A stretch of DNA of 64,000 nucleotides from Protopterus annectens (lineage: Eukaryota > Chordata > Ceratodontiformes > Protopteridae), in the NCBI RefSeq assembly GCF_019279795.1, contig NC_056743.1:627101487-627165486 (forward strand). The letters run 5' to 3'. The notes under the pieces are model-generated. The model did not search any database and was not told the DNA's origin. It saw nothing but the letters and a program-made list of their open reading frames with translations. A program made the position numbers and the translations under genes. Below are positions 1 through 9,867 of this stretch, in pieces. Each line of letters opens with the position of its first letter. Positions within the stretch are counted from its first letter, which is position 1.

Positions 1-170
1 GTATTCACTGTTGCAGTCATTACACTTGGGTTTACCCTGCTGGCAGGCTACCCGCAGTCGGCCTGAATTCCAAAGTCCTGGTCCGGCATTGGTTGCTGTC
101 GCCTCTTCCCTGACGTAAGTGCGCCAGGGGTATATAAGATGCAGTCAACACCATTTTCTTCAGTTTTTCT
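1..170 (-). repeat. D1 3' inverted terminal repeat (left)
   Basis: Matches, inverted, the D1 right ITR at 9868-10050. It includes GCAGTCATTACACTTGGG near the edge, a mutated CRE-like TGACGTAA at 111-118, and a TATA-like TATATAAG near 131, ending at TTTTTCTTGCC. The outermost ~40 bases are outside the window. Confidence 0.88.
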
Positions 171-340
171 TGCCCCAGATGTCAGGTGCCCCCAAAAGAG
201 TAGGCTAAAAACATAGCTTATAAAAAGCATGCACTAAAATACACATTACCTTCATCTACAAGCAAATACACCATATAGGTTGCATAGAATAGAGAAGTAC
301 AGATAAGTCCCAGCAAAGAAAGGGGGATGGTGGGTAACCT

Positions 341-440
341 GGACTGCAACAGTGAATACACTAGAATATCTACATTTATGGTAGGTACACAACTGTAACT
401 ATGTTCATCGTGTTTCACTGTTGCAGTCATTACACTTGGG
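341..440 (-). repeat. D1 internal complementary region (ICR)
   Basis: Contains the reverse complement of the element's left edge (ACATTTATGGTAGGTAC) joined directly to the reverse complement of its right edge (ATGTTCATCGTGTTTCAC). This is the DIRS circular-junction template. The junction reads CTGTAACTATGTTC, with one extra A relative to the CTGTACTATG of other copies here. Confidence 0.88.
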
Positions 441-493
441 TTGAATCCCAAAGCTGAGTTTGGGCGGCTGGGTCTAAATAGAATTAGGAGTGG

Positions 494-626
494 CTATGAG
501 GCCGTGCAGAACTGCAGAGGCAAAGCCTGCTCTGGATTTAGAGTAAAGATATAAGTGGTAGTCCTTTGTAAAAGTGTGCACTGAAGTCCAAGTTGCAGCC
601 TCCAAAATAGCCTTGGTTGGTACTCC
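494..626 (-). pseudogene. Tyrosine recombinase C-terminal tail of D1, fused to RNase H by deletion
   Basis: Only the last ~43 codons of the YR remain. They match the part around and after the catalytic tyrosine in other copies (AATWSS..TFTK.Y...SRAGFA pattern), although the upstream RNase H reading frame enters them out of phase. The box with the first catalytic arginine, the HxxR box and about 1.4 kb of sequence present in D13 are absent. The join lies near 627, at GACAAG/GGAGTAC-like microhomology. D1 therefore cannot encode an integrase, and the fused protein has no expected function. Confidence 0.8.
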
Positions 627-2400
627 CTTGTCTGACCTTTAGGAGTACCTTGGGGAGGACAGGCAGTGGAGGAAAGGCATATACTGTAAGGGTTTTCCAG
701 CTGAATGATAAAGCATCCACCTTCCATGCTTGTTTGTGATAAGTCCTTGTGCAGAATCTCTGTAGTTGGCAGTTGTGAGGGGAGGCAAATAGATCTATGT
801 CTGGGCATCCCCATTTTCCTTGTTATCATGCTGAAGACTTGTGGATCTACTTTCCACTCGTGAGGGTCCATGAGGTTTCTGCTTAGTTCGTCTGCCAGAG
901 TATTTGTCTTTCCTGGCAGGAATTGTGCTTGCAGATTCACTTGATAAGTCAATGCTGCGTTCGACAAAGTCATGGCTTGCCTGCAGAGGGGGTAGGAATG
1001 TGTGCCCCCTTGCTTGTTTATGTACCACATGACTGTAGTATTGTCCGTCTTTAGCAAAAGTTGGCCTGGATGGAGTAGATCCTTGAAGGCTGTCGGGGCA
1101 TTCTGTAGAGCTAGCATCTCATTTTGGTTGATATGAAGATGCATTTGGCTTGCGGGCCATGTGCCCTGAATACATTTTCCTGCCATGTGTTCCCCTCAGG
1201 CATAATCCGATGCATCTGTTGTTAGTGTCTGCCTGGCTGTGGGTAAAGTGAATGGCTGTCCCTTGTTGTGGTGACAGGCCAGTGCCTACCATCGAAACTC
1301 CTATTGCAGGCAGGGAATAAGGATAATGAATGTTTCCAGGCTGTGGCAATGTTGAGTCCAAACACTTTTTAGATACCAATGTAGCTTCCTCATATGCAGT
1401 CTTGCATATGGAATTAGCAGAATGCAGGATGCCATGAAGCCCAAAACCTGCAGAATTTTTCTTGCAGGTAACAGTTTTTGTTGCCATCTTTTCAAAGTAA
1501 GAAGTCAGTTGCCTTTGTTTGTCTGGTGTGAGATAAGCCATCTGGGCAGTTGTATTTAAGCTTGCTCCCAGGAATATTATCTCTGGAGAGGGTACTAGTT
1601 TTGATTTCTTTTCGTTTACTGTGTACCCTAGGCAAATTAGTAATCTTTTTACAAACGCCAGATGCTTTAGTAGAATGTCCTTGCTCTCTGCTTGAATAAG
1701 TCAGTCATCCAAGTAGGGATATATTTTAATTCCTCTGTCTGCAAAAAGTAATTACTGGTGCCAGGCATTTTGTGAAGACCCTGGGCGCAGTAGATAAGCC
1801 AAAGGGCAGTGCAGAGAATTGGTAGTGCATTGAGCCAGCTATGAATCTGAGGTATCTTCTGCAAGATTGTCTGATTGGGACATGCAGGTATGCCTCTGAG
1901 GTCCAAAGTTACGAGCCAAGCCTTCTTGCCCAGCAAGGGCAGAAGTTGCTGCAGTGTCAACATTTTGAATTTTGGAACGTCCAGAAAAGTGTTTAGAATA
2001 GACAGGTCCAGTATTGGTCTCCATGTTTTGTCCTTTCTGGGTACCAAGAAAAGCCTTGAGTAAAATCCTTGTCCCTGCTCTTGCTGTGGTACTCGCTGAA
2101 TAGCCCTCATGTCCATGAGATTAAATTTGCTTTTGTGCCTCTGCCCATTGATTGTGTGGCAGGTCTGGCATACCTTTTGTCCTTGGAAGGGTGTGAAAGT
2201 GGAACCTGTAGCCCTGTGAAACAATATTCAGTACCCATTTGTCCTGGGTGATCATGTGCCAATTTTGTGATAAAAGTGCTAGCTTTCCCCCCCAAGAGTG
2301 CTGCCAAAAGATAAGTGCTTGGCATTGGCAGTGGGAAGTCATTGGGACCGATGCCTATATGGTTGTGATTTGTCTTCTCTGCTTTTGGAGGTAGAAGCAC
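627..2400 (-). pseudogene. RT-RNase H polyprotein of D1 (broken)
   Basis: Homologous to the D2 RT-RNase H ORF. Recognisable blocks on the minus strand are the fingers region with LFLVPRKDKTWRPILDLS (about 2000-2080), palm motif A LVTLDLR (about 1900-1920), motif C YLDD at about 1696-1707 followed directly by a stop codon, and RNase H with RTDNTTVMWYINKQGG (about 1005-1055) and the LADELSR block. At least three frameshifts split it into pieces at 1667-2224, 2107-2400, 1119-1541 and 494-1186. Once the enzyme that copies element RNA into cDNA, it is now inactive. Confidence 0.85.
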
Positions 2401-3403
2401 CCCATTGTTTAGGCCTGTACGAATCTTGGGGCTGAGATCTGCCTCTTTGTGGCCTGTCTGACACTGGAAAGGACCAATTCTTAGAAGGCCAGTTCCTGCT
2501 AAATCTGGGTGGCTGAACCTGTAAAAAAATCCTTTACTGTGTGCATAAATTTCACTTTATCCTCCATTTTCTTTAACACCTCTTCTGCCTCAACACCAAA
2601 CAAAGTATCACGCTGTAATGGAGCATCCAATAATTTTGCTTTAACATGATCAGGCAGATTCTGTTCCTTTAACCAAGCATGTCTTCGAATGACAGAGCTT
2701 GTAACAGCGGCCCTGCAAGAGGCCTCTAGTTAATCAAAACCACATTGCAAAGTATGCTTTCCCACTTGTTCAGCTGCATGCAATAAATCCTGCATTTCCT
2801 TGTTTTCAGAAGATTCAGAATTTGTCGACATTTTCCGTTTTAGTAGAGACATTAAGTATTGCTGATATTTAAGCATATGAAACTGGCAATTTAAAGCCCT
2901 TACAGCCAAGGTAGCAGAGGTGTAAACCTTTTTCCCCCATCTATCCACTGCTCTAGAATCCCCATCAGAGGGAACAGGGTTTTTTGCAGTGGAAGCCTCG
3001 ACCCTTTTGGGACCCTGAGAAATAGTTTCTGGGTCAGCAGCAGGGTTCTTATATAGAAATTTATGTGAATCTGGAACCCTGTAGTACCTATCTGGCTTAA
3101 CCGGTGCAGGGGGTAAAGAGTAAGGAGACAGACCAGACTCTGAAAATACATCTACAATGTCTAGTACAGGTGGAACAGTGAGAGGTCTGTGTTGAGGCAG
3201 TAAAAGAAAATCTCTGAGCCTTTTCAGAGAGTCTGAATAACCTTGGCTCTCCCAGTGGAGATGCTCCCTCATGGTGTGCAGGGTTTCCCCAAAAGAGTAG
3301 TCCTCAGGAGGAGAGGCTGAAGGGATAGATTCTTCAGCATCAGAGTCCTCATTGGGAGGAAGAGAGTATCCCTGTTCTGAAGAGGAGTCAGATGAAATGG
3401 AAA
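2401..3403 (-). pseudogene. gag-like ORF of D1, C-terminal part
   Basis: Encodes the downstream part of the DIRS gag-like protein, the presumed RNA-binding particle protein. Family blocks visible are SIPSASPPEDYSFGETLH, LPPAPVKPDRYYRVPDS, GKKVYTSATLAVRALNCQFH and RRHAWLKEQ. The frame is open over 2730-3403 and then meets a stop just after CGFD (about 2730). A further gag stretch follows at 2500-2729 in broken form. The ORF is cut at 3403 by D2, and its upstream part resumes at 9025. Confidence 0.85.
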
Positions 3404-3625
3404 AGTACAGTTTTGTACCTACCATAAATGTAGATGTCCGAACAGGACAGCATTTGCAGTCCTTACAAATGGGTTGTCCTGTCGTCAGGCAGCCCTTCGG
3501 TCGGCCGGATTCCAAAGTCTGGGTCTGGCCTCGGCTGGTGTCGCACTTCACCCGACGTCATCACTGCAGTTCTTCGGGTATAAAGGCATCAGCCGAAGCC
3601 ATTTTCCTCAGTGTTTCTTGCCCCA
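3404..3625 (-). repeat. D2 3' inverted terminal repeat with edge
   Basis: Outer edge 3404-3455, followed by an ITR that pairs with 8838-9005. It includes GACGTCATCAC about 15 bp from a TATAAA at 3579-3584, then CTCAGTGTTTCTTGCC. The TATA points rightward, into the element and antisense to its genes. Confidence 0.92.
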
Positions 3626-3821
3626 GATGCCAGTTGCCCTCTTGGATAGCTAAATTTTTGGATAAAAGCCAATGTTTCCAAAAAGTAGAAGGCAAACACA
3701 AAAAATAAGCATGTATGTACATATATACAAACAAATACACCATAAGAAATCCCACCCCAGCTAGCTATTAGGTGGGCAAATACCCTAGGAATACCACAGA
3801 GGGGAAGGAGGGTGGGTAATC

Positions 3822-3920
3822 CTGACTGCAGATGCTATCCTGTTCGGACATCTACATTTATGGTAGGTACAAAACTGTACTATGTCCTTCAAGGATGCAT
3901 CTGCAGTCCTTACAAATGGG
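3822..3920 (-). repeat. D2 internal complementary region
   Basis: Reverse complement of the D2 left edge (GACATCTACATTTATGG...GTACT) fused to the reverse complement of the right edge (ATGTCCTTCAAGGATGC). The junction is 3881/3882, reading CTGTACTATGTCC. It matches the actual ends at 3404 and 9024. Confidence 0.93.
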
Positions 3921-3960
3921 TAGAATACCATAGCCAAACTAGGGGAGGAGGAAGAAGAAA

Positions 3961-4975
3961 TTATGGTGTAGTTAGGATCCCTTGCAAAACAGCAGTGGCA
4001 AACCCTGCTCGGGATATAGAGTATAAAGGTAAGTTATAATGCTTGGCAAATGTATGCACGGAGGTCCAAGTAGCAGCCTCTATAATGTCCTTGGTAGCCA
4101 CTCCTCGTAAGAAAGCTGTGGTAGTGGCTGTAGCCCTTGTAGAATGAGGCCTTATGTTCTGTGGAATTTGCTTTCCATGGTAGGAGTAACAGAATCTTAT
4201 GCAATTTCCTATCCACTTGGAGATTGTCTGTTTGGAAATTGCTTTTCCTTCCCTTCCTGTTGCATATGCTACTAGAAGCTGGTCAGTTTTTCTATTGCCC
4301 TTGGTTCTGTCCAGGTAGCAGCGCAACTGTCTATGTACATCCAAGGTATGCAGCAGTCTTTCCCCCCTGTTCTGTGGATTGGGAAAGAAGGTAGGTAGGT
4401 GGATTGCCTGGTTTAGAGACACTCTGGATACTACCTTAGGCATAAATGTAGGATTAGTTCTCATGGACACTCTATCTTGATGGAAGATTAGGAAGGGTTG
4501 TACTGCCATTAAAGCCTGTAGCTCCGAAACCCTTCTTGCTGAAGGAATTGCCAGCAGGAAAGCAGTTTTCCAGGATAGGTGTTGAAGATCTGCTGTTGCT
4601 GCTGGTTCGAAAGGGGGGAGTGTCAGTTTTTCTAGCACAAAGTTCAAGTCCCATGCTGGTAATGGTGGTTTCCTAGGAGGTTTTACATTCTTAATTCCTC
4701 TCAGAAACTGCCTGAGTAGAGGATGTGAAAAGACAGTGGATCAAGCTGTATTCTGCAGAAATAGCTGATGCATGTATCTTGATGGAGGAATAGGACAGGC
4801 CTGTATGGAGAAGCTCTGCCAAATACTCCAGGATGTTGGCAATGTCTACCTTTGACATCTTTCCCCCTTTCAGTACTCCAAATGAGAAACCTTTTCCATT
4901 TTCCTGCATAGTTCCTTCTTGTTGAAGGTCTGCGGGCCTCAAGGATAATGTCTTTAACCCTTTGGGATAAATCTG
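3961..4975 (-). pseudogene. Tyrosine recombinase (integrase) of D2, frameshifted
   Basis: The C-terminal 229 codons (3961-4647) are open and contain the full catalytic signature: SARRVSEL (first Arg), PHSTRA (His and second Arg), EAATWTSVHTF, and KHYNLPLY (the Tyr of KHY is the likely nucleophile). The N-terminal SAM-like core-binding part is split. RRPSTRRNYAGKWK lies in the RT frame near 4900-4970. HTGLSYSSIKIHASAISAEY lies in a third frame (4691-4942). A small deletion after AEY near 4745 and another indel near 4890 break the frame. The role was integrating circular cDNA. The catalytic half looks healthy but the whole gene is not. Confidence 0.88.
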
Positions 4976-6980
4976 GGTTAGTTGCTCTTATGTAATGTTC
5001 CAGGCAGTCAGTTGCAGAGTTTTCAGGTTTGGATGCAGGATGTTGTAGTCGCTCTGAGTTAACATCAAAGGAATCAGGGGTAGTGTCCATGTTTTCCCCC
5101 CGAGACATGCTCCTCAGTAATGGATACCAATGTTGTCTTGGCCAATTTGGAGCTATCAGAATTATCCTTGGACGTTCCTCTTTGATTTTCAGTAGTACCT
5201 TGTGCATCAAAGGAAGAGGTGGAAATGCATATGCTGTCAGGCCTTTCCAACTGAAGGATAGAGAGTCCACCTTCCAAGCAAGTGGGTGGTATGTCCTTGT
5301 GCAGAATTTCTTGAGCTGGTGATTGAGTGGGGATGCGAATAGGTCTATTTGTGGCATTCCCCATTTCTTTGTGATGGCCTTGAAGATGTCCGGGTGTAGC
5401 ATCCATTCGTGAGCATCCGAGGTAGTTCTGCTTAACATGTCTGCTAGGATGTTTTCTTTTCCCGGTACAAATATTGCCTGTAACTGAATGTTGTAACTCA
5501 GAGCCATATTCCATAGGTCCAGAGCCATTCGGCATAGAGGGTATGAATGAGTGCCTCCCTGTTTGTTGATGTACCACATGACTGTGGTGTTGTCTGTCCT
5601 TATCATCAATTGGCCTTCTTGGAGGAATGGTCTGAAATTCTGGATTGCTAGTTTTACTGCCAGCATTTCTTTTTGATTTATGTGCAGGTGCAGCTGATCT
5701 GGAGTCCATAAGCCTTGAATGCACTTGTCCAGCATGTGGGCCCCCCAACCGAGGTCTGAGGCGTCCGTTGTGATGGTTTGGCTTTGTTGAATGCTGTGGA
5801 AGGACAAACCTGGGTTTGACTGGCATGCCTGAGCCCACCATAGGAACTCTTGTTTCAGGCATGGGATTAGTGGTATTTCGGTTTCTAAGCTGTGCCTGTG
5901 TTGAGACCATAAATTCTTTAGGTACCACTGTAGCTTTCTCATATGCAGTCTGGCATGGGGGACCAGGATTATGCAGGATGCCATGAAGCCCAAGGCCTGC
6001 AGTACTTTCCTTGTTTTTAGTTTGTTCTGCTTTGTTAATGCCAAGAAGTAGAGAGGAAGTTGTTCTTGTTTTTCTGCAGTTAGGAATGCCATCTGTTTTA
6101 CTGTGTCCAATTCTGCACCCAAGAATGTTATTGTTTGGGATGGTATCAGTCTTGACTTTTTTAAATTGACTGTGTATCCCAGGGCTTGTAGTAAGCAAAT
6201 GACTCTTTGTAAGTCTTGTGTCAGCTTGTTTTTGTTGTCCGCTTGTATCAGGCAGTCGTCCAGGTATGGATAAATTTGGATTCCCTGAAGCCTGCAGTGA
6301 GCGATTACTGATGCCAGGCATTTCGTGAACACTCTGGGCGCAGTAGATAAGCCAAAGGGCAATGCTGAGAATTGATAATGCTCTGATCCTGCAAGAAATC
6401 GGAGGTATCTTCTGCAATTTGGTCGTATGGGGACGTGCAGGTATGCCACCTTGAGATCTAGAGTTACCAGCCAATACTCCTTGCCCAGCATGGGAAGAAG
6501 TTGCTGTAGGGTTAGCATTTTGAATTTTGGAACAATGATGAATGTGTTTAAAGCGGACAGGTCGAGAATAGGCCTCCAACTTTTCTCTTTTCTTGGTACC
6601 AGGAAGAGTCTGGAGTAAAATCCCTTGCCTTGTTCTGTAGGTGGTACCCTTTCCACAGCTCTCATCTTTGCTAATAGAGCTATTTGTTTTAGAGCTTCTG
6701 TCTTTTGATTTGGTGGTAGGTTTGGCATTCCTCTTTTTACTGGTAAAGTGTGGAAATGAAACCTGTAGCCTTGGTCTATAGTTTGCAAAATCCACTTGTC
6801 TCTTGTGATATAGTGCCAGTTTTTTGAAAATAAGGCTAACTTTCCACCTAAGGGTGCTGCTATTTGTTCCCTGGTAGGCGGTGTCAGAGCCAAGTCACTG
6901 TGATTGTCCTGTTGCAGTGGTAGTGGTTGTGTCTGTGCCTCGTTGGTTGTTGCCTTGCCACTGGCGTCCCCTGTAGGCAC
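4701..6980 (-). CDS. RT-RNase H (plus Dam-like segment) polyprotein of D2
   Basis: A single 759-codon ORF, the longest in the window. RT: LVPRKEKSWRPILDLS (about 128-143), motif A TLDLKVAYL (173-181), motif B LPFGLSTAPRVF (207-218), motif C YLDD (239-242). RNase H: TDASD (405-409), Glu438 in NQKEML, Asp463 in RTDNTT, and ILAD (511-514), giving the D-E-D-D set. A methylase-like segment follows, with DLFAS (546-550), YAFPPL (584-589) and APNWPRQHWYP. The last ~120 codons run into YR N-terminal sequence because of a local indel. The start overlaps gag in the +1 frame. It is plausibly still translatable, but activity is unproven. Confidence 0.88.
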   Translation of the reverse strand: MPTGDASGKATTNEAQTQPLPLQQDNHSDLALTPPTREQIAAPLGGKLALFSKNWHYITRDKWILQTIDQGYRFHFHTLPVKRGMPNLPPNQKTEALKQIALLAKMRAVERVPPTEQGKGFYSRLFLVPRKEKSWRPILDLSALNTFIIVPKFKMLTLQQLLPMLGKEYWLVTLDLKVAYLHVPIRPNCRRYLRFLAGSEHYQFSALPFGLSTAPRVFTKCLASVIAHCRLQGIQIYPYLDDCLIQADNKNKLTQDLQRVICLLQALGYTVNLKKSRLIPSQTITFLGAELDTVKQMAFLTAEKQEQLPLYFLALTKQNKLKTRKVLQALGFMASCIILVPHARLHMRKLQWYLKNLWSQHRHSLETEIPLIPCLKQEFLWWAQACQSNPGLSFHSIQQSQTITTDASDLGWGAHMLDKCIQGLWTPDQLHLHINQKEMLAVKLAIQNFRPFLQEGQLMIRTDNTTVMWYINKQGGTHSYPLCRMALDLWNMALSYNIQLQAIFVPGKENILADMLSRTTSDAHEWMLHPDIFKAITKKWGMPQIDLFASPLNHQLKKFCTRTYHPLAWKVDSLSFSWKGLTAYAFPPLPLMHKVLLKIKEERPRIILIAPNWPRQHWYPLLRSMSRGENMDTTPDSFDVNSERLQHPASKPENSATDCLEHYIRATNPDLSQRVKDIILEARRPSTRRNYAGKWKRFLIWSTERGKDVKGRHCQHPGVFGRASPYRPVLFLHQDTCISYFCRIQLDPLSFHILYSGSF
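5074..6795 (-). other. 573-codon ORF overlapping RT-RNase H of D2 in the -1 frame
   Basis: An uninterrupted same-strand ORF covers nearly the whole RT-RNase H region in the frame that, further downstream, carries the YR. It has no recognised domain and is rich in Ser, Thr, Lys, Arg and Gln. Partly open equivalents in the same relative frame occur in D5 (16041-16910, 14840-16000), D9 (27884-28207, 26060-27166) and D13 (56798-57181, 56032-56709, 55081-55929). DIRS-1 of Dictyostelium is known to have heavily overlapping RT and YR ORFs, so this may be a long N-terminal extension of the YR. It could instead be a composition-driven shadow. Confidence 0.5.
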
Positions 6981-8716
6981 CTCCTCTGGATTGATTTCTG
7001 CCTCTTGAACGCCTATTCCTGCCTCTCTGAGTTTTAGGGGAGTCTGGAAAGGACCAATTTTTGGAAGGCCAGTTCCTGCTAAACCTTGGGGGCTGAACCT
7101 GTAAGAAATCTTTCACTGTTTGTACAGATTTTGCCTTCTCTTCCATTTTCTTCATTACCTGTTGGGCTGGAGAACCAAATAGACTGACCCTATCCATAGG
7201 AGCATCTAATAGCTTTGCTTTAACATGATCCGGCAAGACCTGTTCTTTCAACCATGCATGCCTTCTTATAACTGTGCCAGTCATGGCTGATCTAAATGAA
7301 GCCTCCAGTGCATCATAGCCACATTTTAAGGAATGGTTACTAACCTGCTGAAAGTTATTCACCATTTCTAGAACATATTTCTTATCTAAGGAATCGTCAG
7401 AGGACAGTTTCTTAGTTAACTGATCAAGCATAAACTCTTGGTATTGGATCATATGAAACTGACAGTTCAAAGCTCTAGCTGAGAGAGTAGCAGAGGTGTA
7501 TACTTTTTTACCCCATCTCTCTAAGGACCTGGATTCCCTTTCAGAAGGGAGAGGGTTTTTCGCTGAGGTCGAAGCTACTGCCTTAGGCCCCTGGGAGATA
7601 GTCTCAGGATCTGCAAAAGAAGCCTTGTATAAGTGGTGATGAGTGTCCGGGACCCTGTAGAACCTATCGGGCTTAGCAGGGGCTGGAGGTAAAGTATCAG
7701 GAGCAGTGCAAGCATCATTAAATGCATCATCCACAACAGGAAGAACTGGAGGTATAGCTAAAGGCCTATGTTGCGGTAAGTGTAAAAAGGTCCTAAGCCT
7801 TTTTCTCGAATCTGAGAAATCTTGTCCCTGCCATTGGAATTGCTCTCTCATGGCATGTAAAGTTTCCCCAAAGGAAAATTCCTCTGGTGGCGAGGCAGAA
7901 GGAATAGATTCTTCAGCATCGGAATCTTCATAAGTAGAAAAAGGAGCCTCTGGATGGTCTGTATTGTCTGTATCATCAGAAGAGTCATCTGAGGACACTG
8001 GCTCAGGGGGCTCTGCTCTAGGTCTCTTTTCTGGAGGTTGAGAGGCCCTGTCTGGGTGAGATTGGATCCCCTTATTAAAGAGATGAGATCCTCTGCCAGA
8101 GTAAGCATTTGGGAACTGGAACTGGGCTGTGAGAGGGGGGCTTGACAGGCACAGACTTAGACGTTTTGGCTGCTTTAGCCCTGGCAAAGGCCTTTATAGA
8201 CATGGCTGCAGGAGGCCTAGCAGCACCACGTGCTGGGGTAGAAACATCCAAAGGGATGGTGTCCGATAATTCTTGTGAAACCACAGTAGTAGGCAAAACT
8301 TCAGAGGCCGATTCAACTAGGGTAGAAGGGGCCTCGGTAGTAGTCATGGATTCGGCTGAAGATTGAACAGTTTGCTCGGTTTCGGCCGAAACAGAGACAC
8401 TCGCGGTTTGCTTAACCGTGGTTTCGGCCGAAACCACGGACCGTGAGTGTCGGTCCTTTTCTTTGAGTTTCTTAACAATTTGAGTAGTCGGAGGATCCGA
8501 CGGCATTATGTACGCAAAATCTGAGCCGAAAAACTGTTCAGCAAACTCCGACCGACGGCTAAGCGTTCGTCGGTTGAAAGAAGCACAGGCTAAACAAGCT
8601 GCTACGTCGTGGTCTGGGCCTAAACAAGGTAAGCAGTAAGAGTGGAAATCTTTATGAGGTATTTGTTTCCCACAAGTTAAACAGTTATTCACTTTTTCTG
8701 ACATCGGCTGAGGCAA
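6895..8716 (-). pseudogene. gag-like ORF of D2 (two compensating frameshifts)
   Basis: The N-terminal 213 codons (8075-8716) start MPQPMSEKVNNC and carry a Cys/His array CLTC-x12-CLPC-x4-H-x4-CLAC, then a Ser/Thr-rich linker. The C-terminal part (6895-8187) has SIPSASPPEEFSFGETLH, ALNCQFHMIQYQ, VIRRHAWLKEQ and DHVKAKLLDAP, and ends in an Arg/Gly-rich tail (RGRNRRSRGRNQ), a likely RNA-binding region. The MLTLAEDLISLIRGS block lies in a third frame between two indels near 8110 and 8065, so the protein is broken for only about 15 codons. The start at 8716 is supported by alignment with the other copies. Confidence 0.85.
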
Positions 8717-8837
8717 GAAAGAGTCCCCAACGGGGTACTTAGCTTTTTATAAGTCTTTGAAGTAGTATTCGGTAGTAGTAATCTCTGGATCTGACTGACC
8801 GGCACTTGCGAACAGCTTCTGCTTCGGGCGCCACGCG

Positions 8838-9024
8838 GCAAGAAAGACTGAGGAAAATGGCGTCGGCTGATGCCTTTATATCCGAAGAACTGCAGTGATG
8901 ACGTCGGGTGAAGTGCGACACCAGCTGAGGCCAGACCCAGACTTTGGAATCCGGCCGACCGAAGGGCTGCCTGACGACAGGACAACCCATTTGTAAGGAC
9001 TGCAGATGCATCCTTGAAGGACAT
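8838..9024 (-). repeat. D2 5' inverted terminal repeat (promoter side)
   Basis: Inverted copy of the left ITR. Read on the minus strand it holds a GACGTCATC CRE-like site, a TATAAAGG box near 8874-8881 and a CTCAGTCTTTCTTGCC region just upstream of the gag leader. This is consistent with the element's sense promoter. Confidence 0.9.
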
Positions 9025-9735
9025 CCTGATCAGAGGAATCAATGTCTTGCCTAGGCCTCTTATCAGGAGGGGGATGGGAATCCCTGATCAAAGTAATTAG
9101 GTCTTCGGCCATTTTGAGCATCTGTTTCTTAGGCATGGAAGTCTGTCCAAGAGAATGCTGTACTTGTTTTTTTGTCTTTAAAGCTGTTTTAGTCTTTGTC
9201 TTGGATGCTGAGGTTGGCTTGATATACAGCTGTGTAGGTCTGAAAACACCCTCAGAAGCAGATGCCTGCTCAGCGGCTCCGGACCCATCTGAGGGATTAG
9301 TTTCCGAAGGCGCAATACCTTGAGTATCCAGAGGCCTTGTTGTCTCCACATGGGAGTCTGAGGCGGCCTGTGGCTCTGAGGTAGCGGATGTCAGGGGCTG
9401 CGAAAGCACCTCGCTGAGAACCGGCGACTCTCCTAGAGGAGGCTTCGTCGGTTTTGGACCTCGGATGCCAGTCCTTTTCTTTTTCCTTGCGCTTTTTATG
9501 AACTCCGGTAGTCGACTGTTCCGACGGCATTATATAGTTAAACCTTCGGCCAAAGTAATGAAATGCAAAATTATACCGACGCTTAATAGTGCGTTGGTTT
9601 AATCTAGCACAAAACCGACAACTAGCAATGTTGTGGTCAGGGCCTAGGCAAGGAATACACTAAGAATGAAAATCCTTATGAGGTATTTGCTTCCCACAAG
9701 AAATACAATTGTTAACTTTTTCTGATATCAGTCTG
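9025..9735 (-). pseudogene. gag-like ORF of D1, N-terminal part
   Basis: Continuation of the D1 gag upstream of the D2 insertion. Minus-strand blocks include MPKKQMLKMAEDLITLIR (about 9090-9140), SDGSGAAEQASASEGVFRP (about 9225-9290) and, near 9640-9720, the Cys-array start KVNNCISCGKQIPHKDFH. A stop follows that array (about 9660) and a frameshift lies near 9400. The last codons before D2 read DSSDQ, which pairs with SISSDSSS on the other side of the insertion at 3400. Confidence 0.83.
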
Positions 9736-9867
9736 GGGCAAGAAAAAAAGTTTCTCCAACGGGATACTTAAGCTTTATTGAAGACTTCAGATCTGAAATT
9801 CAATTTCAAAAATCTCAGGAGTCGGCCGACCGGCACTTGCGAACTGCTTTTGCTTCGGGCACCGCAC

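Larger units (their letters stand above)
3404..9024 (-). mobile_element. Complete DIRS-like element D2, nested in the gag of D1
   Basis: 5,621 bp. It begins AGTACAGTTTTGTACC and ends CCTTGAAGGACAT. The flanks are GATGAAATGGAAA on the left and CCTGATCAGAGG on the right. Joined, they restore the sequence of the homologous D13 gag (58345-58375), so the insertion is precise and made no target-site duplication. Both ITRs, the ICR, gag, RT-RNase H and YR are present in canonical order. It has the longest intact pol ORF in the window (759 aa) but carries indels in gag and YR. Confidence 0.95.

Noticed and set aside
3352..3708. 118-codon plus-strand ORF across the D2 left junction
   Set aside because: Begins in antisense D1 gag and runs through the D2 ITR. 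It is an accident of the insertion.
5029..5322. Plus-strand ORFs over YR and RNase H of D2 (also 4161-4394, 6427-6618)
   Set aside because: Antisense to well-identified RT-RNase H-YR coding sequence, with no domain of their own.
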